From Mediterraneibacter glycyrrhizinilyticus (GTDB taxonomy: Bacteria; Bacillota; Clostridia; Lachnospirales; Lachnospiraceae), in the NCBI RefSeq assembly GCF_016902345.1, contig NZ_JACJLR010000009.1:23425-87424 (forward strand): 64,000 bases of DNA, read 5' to 3'. The first letter of the stretch is position 1. Every line of letters begins with the position of its first letter. The notes below the pieces were generated by a model, which saw only the letters and a program-made list of their open reading frames with translations, was not told where the DNA came from and ran no database searches. This document shows, one piece after another, positions 1 through 6,955 of this stretch. A program made the translations under genes and the position numbers.

Positions 1-554
1 TGAGAAAGATCATCCCGGATTCTGTCAGGATGCCGGCGTTTATCGTTGTGGTCGCATCTTTCGTGACGATCGTGGATTTCCTTCTGGAAGGTTTTGTGCC
101 GAGTCTGTATGATTCACTCGGACTTTACATTCCGCTGATCGTTGTAAACTGTATCATCCTCGGAAGAGCCGAGAGTTATGCATCGAAGAATCCGGTGCTT
201 CCGTCTATTTTCGACGGTGTAGGTATGGGACTTGGTTTTACTCTGGGTCTTACCTGCATCGGTATCGTGAGGGAACTGCTCGGAGCAGGGCAGATCTTCG
301 GAATCCAGGTTATGCCGGAGTCCTATCAGCCGATCACGATCTTCATCCTTGCGCCGGGAGCATTCTTCGTACTGTCCTGTCTTGTCGCACTTCAGAACAA
401 GATCAAGAAGGCTGCTGCAAAGAAAGGAAAAGCAGTACCGCAGTCCGCGGGATGTGGAGAAGGATGTGCATCATGTGGAAACCGCAGTGCATGCGGAGGT
501 CATCTGATCAAGACAGAGGCGGAAGAAAAAGGAAAGGAACAGGGGGTACAGTAA
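1..554 (+). CDS. rnfE: Rnf complex subunit RnfE (5' end outside window)
   Basis: Integral membrane subunit of the Rnf ferredoxin:NAD+ oxidoreductase, which couples electron transfer to Na+ or H+ export. The reading frame is open from base 3, so the N-terminus lies upstream; the first in-window ATG at 30 is internal. Several hydrophobic segments are visible, with the conserved IPLIVVNC motif whose Cys is expected to help bind an iron-sulfur cluster with RnfA. The last 50 or so residues form a Lys-rich then Cys/Gly-rich tail carrying five cysteines, seen in some clostridial RnfE proteins. Stop TAA abuts the rnfA ATG, so the genes are translationally coupled. Confidence 0.95.
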   Translation, partial: RKIIPDSVRMPAFIVVVASFVTIVDFLLEGFVPSLYDSLGLYIPLIVVNCIILGRAESYASKNPVLPSIFDGVGMGLGFTLGLTCIGIVRELLGAGQIFGIQVMPESYQPITIFILAPGAFFVLSCLVALQNKIKKAAAKKGKAVPQSAGCGEGCASCGNRSACGGHLIKTEAEEKGKEQGVQ

Positions 555-1145
555 ATGCAGGAATTATTATTGATCGCAGTTGGATCTGCTTTTGTAAATA
601 ACGTCGTGCTCAGTCAGTTCCTCGGGATCTGTCCGTTCCTGGGCGTTTCTAAGAACGTCAAGACTGCTGCCGGAATGGGAAGCGCTGTTGTGTTCGTCAT
701 CACGATCGCATCCTTTGTTACCGGCGTGATCTATAAATTTATACTCGGAAACCCGAACATCATGAACGGAGAACTGGAGTATCTGAATACGATCGTGTTC
801 ATCCTTGTTATCGCGGCTCTGGTGCAGTTCGTTGAAATGTTCCTGAAGAAATCCATGCCGTCCCTCTACAATGCGCTTGGTGTGTACCTTCCGCTGATCA
901 CCACAAACTGTGCGGTGCTCGGTGTCGCGCTGACCAACGTAGAGAGCGGATATGGGATCCTCACAGGTGTTGTGAACGGATTTGCCACAGCGTTCGGCTT
1001 CCTTGTATCCATCGTCCTGATGGCAGGTATCCGTGAGAAGATCGAACATAACGACATTACAGAATCATTTCAGGGAACGCCGATCGTACTTGTGACAGCA
1101 GGTCTGATGGCGATCGCGTTCTTCGGATTTTCAGGTTTGATATAG
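555..1145 (+). CDS. rnfA: Rnf complex subunit RnfA
   Basis: 196-residue polytopic membrane subunit of the Rnf complex, paralogous to RnfE and inserted in opposite topology. About six hydrophobic helices are visible. C26 (in GICPFLG) and C119 (in ITTNCAVLG) are the two conserved cysteines that share an intramembrane iron-sulfur cluster with RnfE. Length is normal for the family. The ATG begins directly after the rnfE stop codon, and rnfB follows after 13 bases, fitting the usual rnfCDGEAB order. Confidence 0.97.
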   Translation: MQELLLIAVGSAFVNNVVLSQFLGICPFLGVSKNVKTAAGMGSAVVFVITIASFVTGVIYKFILGNPNIMNGELEYLNTIVFILVIAALVQFVEMFLKKSMPSLYNALGVYLPLITTNCAVLGVALTNVESGYGILTGVVNGFATAFGFLVSIVLMAGIREKIEHNDITESFQGTPIVLVTAGLMAIAFFGFSGLI

Positions 1146-1158
1146 GAGGACAGAAGTT

Positions 1159-1959
1159 ATGAGCATAACTGGAATTATAATAGCCGCTGTCGTTGTCGGC
1201 GGCACAGGTTTATTCATCGGTGTCTTCCTTGGGATCTCAGGCAAAAAATTTGCTGTTGAAGTGGATGAGAGAGAGGAAGCCATCCTTGATGTGCTTCCGG
1301 GAAATAACTGCGGCGGATGTGGATACGCAGGATGTTCCGGTCTTGCGGCGGCGATCGTTGCCGGCGAGGCAGAAGTAGGCGGATGCCCTGTGGGCGGCGC
1401 GCCTGTTGCAGAGAAGATCGGTAAGATCATGGGGGTAGATGCCGGTGCGCAGGAGAGAAAAGTCGCATTTGTAAAATGTGGAGGAACCTGCGAGAAAGCA
1501 AAAAATGAATACGAATATCACGGGATTCAGGACTGTACTTTCGCAAGCCAGATGCAGGACGGCGGAGCAAAAGGCTGCGCTTACGGGTGTCTCGGCTACG
1601 GCTCCTGTGTGAAGGCATGTCCGTTTGATGCTATCCACGTTGTGGACGGGATCGCAGTGGTAGATAAAGAGGCTTGTAAAGCCTGCGGAAAATGCGTTGC
1701 AGCATGTCCGAAACATCTGATCGAACTGATCCCGTATAAACAGAAGACATTTGTACAGTGTAACTCCAATGAAAAAGGAAAAGCACTCATGTCAGTCTGT
1801 GAAGTAGGCTGTATCGGCTGCCGCCTCTGTGAGAAGAACTGTGAGGCAGGTGCCGTCACTGTAAACAACTTCCTGGCACATATCGATGCAGACAAGTGTA
1901 CAAACTGCGGCCTGTGCGCAGAGAAGTGCCCGAGGAAGATCATTACGATGCAGAGGTAA
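1159..1959 (+). CDS. rnfB: Rnf complex iron-sulfur subunit RnfB
   Basis: 266-residue membrane-anchored iron-sulfur protein that takes electrons from reduced ferredoxin into the Rnf complex. An N-terminal helix (about 5-27) is followed by the RnfB/4Fe-4S domain with C51, C54, C59 and C76, then Cys motifs at 140-154, 173-183, 214-228 and 247-257, the last ones typical 4Fe-4S CxxCxxCxxxC(P) repeats. A GGAGG ribosome binding site lies just before the ATG. It is the last gene of the operon; a repeat element starts five bases after the stop codon, with a strong hairpin terminator beyond it. Confidence 0.97.
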   Translation: MSITGIIIAAVVVGGTGLFIGVFLGISGKKFAVEVDEREEAILDVLPGNNCGGCGYAGCSGLAAAIVAGEAEVGGCPVGGAPVAEKIGKIMGVDAGAQERKVAFVKCGGTCEKAKNEYEYHGIQDCTFASQMQDGGAKGCAYGCLGYGSCVKACPFDAIHVVDGIAVVDKEACKACGKCVAACPKHLIELIPYKQKTFVQCNSNEKGKALMSVCEVGCIGCRLCEKNCEAGAVTVNNFLAHIDADKCTNCGLCAEKCPRKIITMQR

Positions 1960-1964
1960 AACTT

Positions 1965-2101
1965 CCGCCGGAGGTACATATTGTCTGCAGACACGCTTTC
2001 GCTCGGAAAACAATGCAGCGGACACGTAAGAGCGCAAAGGACGCGCTCTAAGTGCCGGCATTGTTTTAACGGTCCTTAGACAACACGTACCTCCGGCTGG
2101 G
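1965..2101. repeat. Palindromic intergenic element, copy 1 (inverted relative to copy 2)
   Basis: 137-bp non-coding element bounded by CCGCCGGAGGTA and its near complement CCTCCGGCTGGG. Inside are nested pairs: TTGTCT with AGACAA, AAAACAATGC with GCATTGTTTT, and AGAGCG with CGCTCT, so the whole segment can fold back on itself. Its reverse complement aligns without gaps to 2346-2482 with about 20 mismatches by hand. Several mismatches are paired on both arms, suggesting selection on the hairpin. Weaker similarity continues to about 2163. I see no coding sequence in it. Confidence 0.8.
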
Positions 2102-2185
2102 TTTTCCCTGCCGGAAGGATTTAGAGCGGGGGGCGGGTGCGCGCCTTTGGCGCTGCCTTCCCCCGCTTGATTTCTGGGATGAAAA

Positions 2186-2241
2186 GGGAGCGTTCCTGGC
2201 TGAACAGCCATACTGTTCAGCCAGGAACGCTCCCCTTTTTT
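2186..2241 (+). terminator. Strong rho-independent terminator after rnfB
   Basis: Perfect 22-bp stem, 2186-2207 pairing with 2213-2234, five-base loop CCATA, followed by C and six T. It sits 226 bases after the rnfB stop and midway between the two palindromic elements, so it most likely ends the rnf transcript after copy 1 has been transcribed. An A-run before the stem allows weaker use in the opposite direction, for apbE transcripts. Confidence 0.93.
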
Positions 2242-2345
2242 AGCACAAATTTCACCTTCACTTTTGATGCTTCCAGGGAGGCAGCGCCGCCCGCGGCGCG
2301 TTCCTCCCGTCCCCTGTCCAGCAGGCTCCTGCCGACCGGAAGAAG

Positions 2346-2482
2346 CCCAGCCGGAGGCATCCGTTGTCTAAGGGCCGTTAAACCAATGCCGGCACTTGGC
2401 GTGTGTCCTTTGCGCGCCTACGTGTCCGCTGCATTGGTTTCCGAGCGCGAGCGTGCCCGCAGACAATGGATACCTCCGGCGG
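2346..2482. repeat. Palindromic intergenic element, copy 2
   Basis: Second 137-bp copy, in opposite orientation to 1965-2101 and ending 25 bases before the apbE stop codon. The nested arms are kept but with changed bases: AAACCAATGC/GCATTGGTTT here against AAAACAATGC/GCATTGTTTT in copy 1, and GGCGCG/CACGCC against AGAGCG/CGCTCT. Similarity extends outward to about 2276. In the apbE direction it would lie in the 3' untranslated region. Confidence 0.8.
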
Positions 2483-2507
2483 ACTTTTATCCCCAAACGG
2501 CAGGGAC

Positions 2508-3560
2508 TCACTGCGACAGGGGCAGATCTTCCGTGGTGGTGTGAAGTTCGTAGTCTGAGGTGACAAATACAGCCTCAACCCCGTCCAGGCTCTGAATCAG
2601 TTCCATCCCTTTTTCGAGCCCCAGCGCATAGCAGGTTGTACTGAGGGCATCTCCATCCACAGAATTGTCGGAGATGATGGAAACCTGATACAGGTCGTTC
2701 TGAATGGGATAGCCTGTGCCGGGATCCAGAATGTGGTGGTAGATGGTTCCGTCTTTTTCAAAATATCGTTCATAGTTTCCGGATGTCACAACGGACTGAT
2801 CGTCTATCTCCAGGACGGCGATCGGCGTCCCGTCAGACTCAAAGGGCTTCTGAAGCCCGATCCGGAAGGGGGAACCGTCATATTTGGAACCGACGGCGAG
2901 CATGTTCCCGCCCAGGTTGATCAGAGCGTGCTCGACGCCTTCTTCCTTAAGATACTCTTTCAGCTGATCAGCGATATAGCCTTTTGCGATGCCTCCCAGA
3001 TCGATCTTTGTATCCGGATCGGAAAGCGTGACCGTGTTCCCGTCAACTTTTACATTGCGGTAATCAATGTGAGTGACAGCCTCGGCGAGCTCTTCCGGAT
3101 CCGGCAGTGTCTTGTCCTCGTTGTCAGTAAAGTCCCACAGTTCGCTGGCAGAAGCGATCGTGATATCAAAATACCCGTTTGAGATATCCCCGTATTCCAG
3201 TCCGAGACGGATCAGCTCGGCTGTCTCATCTGACACGGTGACAGGCTGGCCGCCGGAATTGTTGATCTTCGACACTTCGCTGTCCTCGATCGTTCGGCTG
3301 AAGAGCTGTTCATAGTATCCGCAGAGCTCTTCGCAGTGGTCCAGTACATCTCTGTCTGCGCCCCAGACTTCCACGGTCACTACGGTATCAAAATACATTC
3401 CGGTCATGCTCAGCGACTCGTTATCCCGGGGAGAACTACATCCGCCGATAGAGACTATAAGGGAAGCTGAAGTGGCCAGGACGGCGCATAAAGTGTTCCA
3501 TCCCCTTCGGTCTGAGGAAGGAGAGCATAAAAGCGGTTTTGACAACCTTGTTCTATTCAT
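2508..3560 (-). CDS. apbE: FAD:protein FMN transferase (ApbE family lipoprotein)
   Basis: 350-residue exported flavin transferase that attaches FMN through a phosphoester to Thr/Ser of target proteins; known targets include RnfG and RnfD, whose genes should lie just upstream of this window. The open frame runs further upstream, but the start at 3560 is preceded by GGAG and gives a signal peptide with lipobox SIGGC (C41). Family motifs seen: LGGIAKGYIAD, GGN, HHILDPGTGYP and the metal-site Asp in VDGDALSTTC. It is convergent with rnf and divergent from the NusG-II gene. Target assignment is inference from position. Confidence 0.93.
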   Translation of the reverse strand: MNRTRLSKPLLCSPSSDRRGWNTLCAVLATSASLIVSIGGCSSPRDNESLSMTGMYFDTVVTVEVWGADRDVLDHCEELCGYYEQLFSRTIEDSEVSKINNSGGQPVTVSDETAELIRLGLEYGDISNGYFDITIASASELWDFTDNEDKTLPDPEELAEAVTHIDYRNVKVDGNTVTLSDPDTKIDLGGIAKGYIADQLKEYLKEEGVEHALINLGGNMLAVGSKYDGSPFRIGLQKPFESDGTPIAVLEIDDQSVVTSGNYERYFEKDGTIYHHILDPGTGYPIQNDLYQVSIISDNSVDGDALSTTCYALGLEKGMELIQSLDGVEAVFVTSDYELHTTTEDLPLSQ

Positions 3561-3624
3561 AAGATTGCTCCATTCTGCCGCGAAAAAGGCGGCGTTTTTG
3601 TTTTCTGTTTTAAGCCATGACGCT

Positions 3625-3653
3625 ATTATACTGGTTTTGGATGAGATGTACAA
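3625..3653 (-). promoter_or_regulatory. Sigma-A type promoter for apbE
   Basis: Read on the minus strand: -35 TTGTAC, 17-base spacer, -10 TATAAT. It lies 65 bases upstream of the chosen apbE start and diverges from the promoter at 3666-3694. Confidence 0.7.
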
Positions 3654-3665
3654 TCGAACGTTTGG

Positions 3666-3694
3666 TTGCATTCCGTTTTTTTGTGTGCTATGAT
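3666..3694 (+). promoter_or_regulatory. Sigma-A type promoter for the NusG-II/Gx transporter pair
   Basis: -35 TTGCAT, 17-base spacer rich in T, -10 TATGAT, 22 bases before the ATG at 3717. The start of the longer open frame (3666) coincides with the -35 box, which supports the ATG at 3717 as the real start. Confidence 0.65.
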
Positions 3695-3716
3695 ATTGGA
3701 CGAAAGAGGTAACGGC

Positions 3717-4073
3717 ATGAAGAAAAATGACTGGATCCTTGCCGGAGTGATCATCGTGATCGCGGCTGCGATCCTGCTGTTTCAGCTTACAAGAGGGGAC
3801 AGCGGAGCAGGAGAGGTGATTGTCACTGTGGACGGGGAGACATTTGGAACATACAGTCTGGCGGAAAATCAGACTGTGGATATTGGCGGAACGAACCGTC
3901 TTATTATTCAAGATGGAACGGCGCAGATGGAGTGGGCGGACTGCCCGGATCAGGTCTGCGTGGATCACAGTGCGATATCACGGGAGGGTGAGAGCATCAT
4001 CTGCCTTCCAAATCAGGTGGTCGTTTCTGTGGAAAGCGGCGAGGAAGCTGAACTGGACGGAGTGGTCCGCTGA
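3717..4073 (+). CDS. NusG domain II-containing membrane-anchored protein
   Basis: 118-residue protein with an N-terminal membrane anchor (about 6-23) and an extracytoplasmic domain of the NusG domain II type, with the motifs WADCPDQVCV and CLPNQVV characteristic of this small clostridial family. The start at 3717 has a GAAAGAGGT ribosome binding site. Genes of this family commonly sit beside ApbE and Gx transporter genes, as here, and are thought to belong to flavin- or quinone-linked redox modules; the precise function is not known. The two cysteines could form a disulfide outside the cell. Confidence 0.85.
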   Translation: MKKNDWILAGVIIVIAAAILLFQLTRGDSGAGEVIVTVDGETFGTYSLAENQTVDIGGTNRLIIQDGTAQMEWADCPDQVCVDHSAISREGESIICLPNQVVVSVESGEEAELDGVVR

Positions 4074-4085
4074 AGAGGTGCAGTG

Positions 4086-4586
4086 ATGAAGAGCAGAGCA
4101 GCTTATTTTGGGGTATTTACGGCGCTGGCGCTGATCTTAAGCTATGTAGAGATGCTGATCCCGATCAATTTTGGCATTCCCGGTGCAAAGCTGGGACTTG
4201 CAAATCTCATCATCGTGATCGTGCTCTACAAAACAGACTGGAAGGAAGCGCTGCTCCTTTCTGTCGTGAGGGTCGTGCTGGCAGGGTTTATCTTTGGAAA
4301 TATGTTCAGTATCCTGTACAGCCTGGCGGGCGGCGTCCTTAGCCTTGCAGTTCAGGCGCTGTTGAAAAAGCAGGGAAGTTTCAGTGTGACAGGAGTCAGC
4401 ATTGCAGGCGGTGTCAGCCATAATATCGGGCAGCTTATTGTGGCAATGATCGTTGTCGAGACCTATCAGGTGGGGTATTATCTCCCGGTTCTTTTGATCG
4501 CCGGAGTCCTGACCGGACTTTTGATCGGTATTATTTCCGGGGAAGTGCTGAAGCGGATCCGGCAGATCGATCTGACAATGGAATAA
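4086..4586 (+). CDS. Gx transporter family protein (heptaprenyl diphosphate synthase component I-like)
   Basis: 166-residue polytopic membrane protein with about five helices, matching the family named Gx transporter or heptaprenyl diphosphate synthase component I. An in-frame GTG lies three bases upstream, but ATG 4086 has better spacing from AGAGGTG. It starts 12 bases after the NusG-II gene stop, so the two form an operon. The gene name reflects historical annotation; ECF-type substrate transport linked to the flavin/redox cluster is suggested by sequence type but the substrate is unknown. Confidence 0.82.
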   Translation: MKSRAAYFGVFTALALILSYVEMLIPINFGIPGAKLGLANLIIVIVLYKTDWKEALLLSVVRVVLAGFIFGNMFSILYSLAGGVLSLAVQALLKKQGSFSVTGVSIAGGVSHNIGQLIVAMIVVETYQVGYYLPVLLIAGVLTGLLIGIISGEVLKRIRQIDLTME

Positions 4587-4634
4587 GGATCTGCTATTGG
4601 CAAAAAAATATGACAGAGAAGAAAGAGGAAAACC

Positions 4635-5246
4635 ATGATAACATATGTGCGCGGAGAACTGGCGGCGGTAGAAGAGGACAAGGCAGTCATTGATGTGGGG
4701 GGCGTCGGATATGGCGTCTTCATGTCCGGACAGGCATTGAGCATTCTGCCTCCGGTTGGAAATGAAGTGAAGATTCATACATATCTTAATGTGAAAGAGG
4801 ATTCAATGCAGCTCTTTGGCTTTCTGACCAGAGAGGATCTTGAGGTCTTCCGTCTGGTGATCGGGGTGAGCGGGATCGGACCGAAGGGTGGTCTGAACAT
4901 CCTTTCCTGTCTGTCTCCGGATGAACTTCGTTTCGCAGTCATGTCAGGAGATGCGAAAGCGATCTCGGCGGCGCCGGGAATCGGTAAGAAGACGGCAGAG
5001 AAATTGATCTTGGAACTGAAAGACAAGATGAAGATCGAGGATGTGCTGGAACATGCGGCCCATGGCGATGAAGCCCCCGGCGCAGTATCCGGAGCATCGG
5101 AGAGCGGGATGCAGGCGGAGGCAGTGCAGGCTCTTGTGGCTCTCGGATACGGGAGCGCGGAGAGCATGCGCGCCGTGAAAAAGACCTCTCAGGAGTGTGG
5201 GACAGTGGAGGATATCCTGAAAGAAGCTTTGAAATATCTCTTTTGA
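4635..5246 (+). CDS. ruvA: Holliday junction branch migration protein RuvA
   Basis: 203-residue DNA-binding subunit of the RuvAB branch migration motor. An N-terminal OB-fold (1-65), tandem helix-hairpin-helix motifs with GVSGIGPKGG and APGIGKKTAEKL, a variable linker near 145-160, and a C-terminal RuvB-contacting domain are all in place. Start ATG has AGAGGAAAA upstream. ruvB follows after 64 bases on the same strand. No LexA-type box was noticed upstream, in contrast with the lexA region at 60.8 kb. Confidence 0.97.
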   Translation: MITYVRGELAAVEEDKAVIDVGGVGYGVFMSGQALSILPPVGNEVKIHTYLNVKEDSMQLFGFLTREDLEVFRLVIGVSGIGPKGGLNILSCLSPDELRFAVMSGDAKAISAAPGIGKKTAEKLILELKDKMKIEDVLEHAAHGDEAPGAVSGASESGMQAEAVQALVALGYGSAESMRAVKKTSQECGTVEDILKEALKYLF

Positions 5247-5310
5247 TCAGGAAAAGTGCCTGAACGGAGAAACAGCCGGCAGGAATGATGCCGAGGCGGA
5301 AAATGCCTGA

Positions 5311-6372
5311 ATGGGGCGGGAAGAATATGAAGTACAGCGAAAGGTGAACGTGGTGGGAAAGCGAATCATAACAACAGAAAATCTGGAAGAAGATATTAAG
5401 ATCGAGGGACAGCTGCGCCCTCAGACGCTGGAAGACTATATCGGGCAGGAAAAGGCGAAGAAGACACTGAAGGTCTATATCGAGGCGGCGAAAGCACGGG
5501 GAGAGGCGCTGGACCATGTGCTTTTTTACGGCCCTCCCGGGCTTGGAAAGACAACTCTGGCCGGGATCATTGCAAATGAGATGGGAGTCAATCTGAAAGT
5601 GACATCTGGTCCGGCGATCGAGAAACCGGGCGAGATCGCGGCGATCCTGAACAGCCTTCAGGAGAACGACGTACTCTTTGTAGATGAGATCCACCGTCTG
5701 AACCGCCAGGTAGAAGAAGTGCTTTATCCGGCGATGGAAGACTACGCCATCGACATTATGATAGGAAAAGGAGCCAGCGCCAGGTCGATCCGGCTGAACC
5801 TGCCCCAATTTACCCTGGTAGGAGCAACGACGAGAGTGGGAATGCTGACAGCCCCTCTGCGGGACCGCTTTGGCGTGGTGGACCGGCTGGAGTTCTACAC
5901 GAACGAGGAATTAAAGACCATTATCCTGCGGTCTGCCCGCGTGCTGGATGTGGAGATCGAGGAGGAGGGGGCACTGGAACTTGCGAGGAGATCCAGGGGA
6001 ACGCCCCGACTGGCAAACCGCCTTCTGAAAAGAGTGCGGGATTTTGCCCAGGTAAAATATGATGGAAAGATCACACGGAGGGTGGCGGATTACGCGCTGG
6101 ATCTTCTGGATGTAGACAGATATGGCCTGGATCACAATGACAGGATGATCCTTCTGACCATGATCGAGAAATTTCAGGGTGGTCCCGTTGGGCTGGATAC
6201 ACTTGCCGCAGCCATCTCGGAAGACGCCGGGACACTGGAAGATGTGTACGAGCCATACCTCCTGCAGAACGGGTTTATTCAGAGGACACCCCGCGGGCGT
6301 ATCGTGACAGAGCGTGCCTATGGTCATCTTGGGATCCCGTCTCCGCTGGGAACTACGCACACATCTGACTGA
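5311..6372 (+). CDS. ruvB: Holliday junction branch migration DNA helicase RuvB
   Basis: 353-residue AAA+ ATPase that drives branch migration with RuvA. Walker [10 protein letters not shown] (74-82), Walker B VLFVDEIH (121-128), sensor 1 GATTR (171-175) and a C-terminal winged helix are present. The ATG at 5311 gives an extra N-terminal stretch before the usual KRIITTENL start of the protein and has a poor ribosome binding site; the GTG codons at 5350 and 5353, preceded by AAAGGTG, are plausible true starts and would give a protein of ordinary length. Confidence 0.96.
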   Translation: MGREEYEVQRKVNVVGKRIITTENLEEDIKIEGQLRPQTLEDYIGQEKAKKTLKVYIEAAKARGEALDHVLFYGPPGLGKTTLAGIIANEMGVNLKVTSGPAIEKPGEIAAILNSLQENDVLFVDEIHRLNRQVEEVLYPAMEDYAIDIMIGKGASARSIRLNLPQFTLVGATTRVGMLTAPLRDRFGVVDRLEFYTNEELKTIILRSARVLDVEIEEEGALELARRSRGTPRLANRLLKRVRDFAQVKYDGKITRRVADYALDLLDVDRYGLDHNDRMILLTMIEKFQGGPVGLDTLAAAISEDAGTLEDVYEPYLLQNGFIQRTPRGRIVTERAYGHLGIPSPLGTTHTSD

Positions 6373-6425
6373 AGCCGTCTTGAACACCTGCCGGTCAGTG
6401 CAATCCACATTTACTGAAAAAACTG

Positions 6426-6454
6426 TTGGTTTTTACTGGCAAATAGTTTATAAT
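6426..6454 (+). promoter_or_regulatory. Promoter for zapA
   Basis: -10 TATAAT with a weak -35 TTGGTT and 17-base spacer, ending 28 bases before the zapA ATG. It lies in the 110-base gap after ruvB. Confidence 0.5.
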
Positions 6455-6482
6455 AGCTTTTAGGAAACACGAGGAGGATGCT

Positions 6483-6893
6483 ATGAGTTCGGCAAAACAT
6501 TTTACAGAGGTATTGATCGGGGGAAAAGTATACACTCTCAGTGGATTTGAGGGAGAAGAGTATCTGCAGAAAGTATCTTCCTATCTGAACCATAAGATAA
6601 CAGAGTGTGCGAACAGCGAAGGATATCGGAAGCAGAGTGCGGATACGAGGAATGTTCTCCTGGCACTGAACATTGCGGATGATTATTTCAAGGCGAAAAA
6701 GCAGGGAGATTCCCTCGAGAATGATATCGAGATGAAAGACAAGGAAATGTACGATCTGAAGCATGAGCTGATTTCCGCGCAGATCAAATTGGAGAACGCG
6801 GAGAAAGAACTTGCGAAGATGAAAGAGGAGAATAACGATCTCCAGATGCAGATCGTCAAGCTGGAAACAGAGATGAAAAACCGGAGAAGGTAA
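6483..6893 (+). CDS. zapA: Cell division protein ZapA
   Basis: 136-residue FtsZ-associated protein. The N-terminal half has the ZapA fold (VLIGGKVYTLSG and EEYLQKVSSYLNHKI) and the C-terminal half, from about residue 75, is a charged coiled coil with heptads. ZapA crosslinks FtsZ filaments at the division ring. Start ATG follows GAGGAGG. It is followed at once by a hairpin terminator, so it may be a single-gene transcript from its own promoter. Confidence 0.88.
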   Translation: MSSAKHFTEVLIGGKVYTLSGFEGEEYLQKVSSYLNHKITECANSEGYRKQSADTRNVLLALNIADDYFKAKKQGDSLENDIEMKDKEMYDLKHELISAQIKLENAEKELAKMKEENNDLQMQIVKLETEMKNRRR

Positions 6894-6896
6894 AAG

Positions 6897-6927
6897 ATAG
6901 GCTGTCAGAAACGACAGCCTATTTCAT
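6897..6927 (+). terminator. Hairpin terminator after zapA
   Basis: Perfect 10-bp stem ATAGGCTGTC (6897-6906) with GACAGCCTAT (6913-6922), loop AGAAAC, followed by a short T-rich tail (TTCATT). It lies three bases after the zapA stop; the modest T-run may allow read-through into the U32 peptidase gene. Confidence 0.7.
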
Positions 6928-6955
6928 TAACAGGAAAGAAACGGAAAATAGAAAT

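Noticed and set aside
2137..2544. Coding frame of 135 codons in the intergenic block after rnfB
   Set aside because: It runs through the terminator hairpin and repeat copy 2, with Arg/Pro-rich translation caused by GC-rich palindromes.
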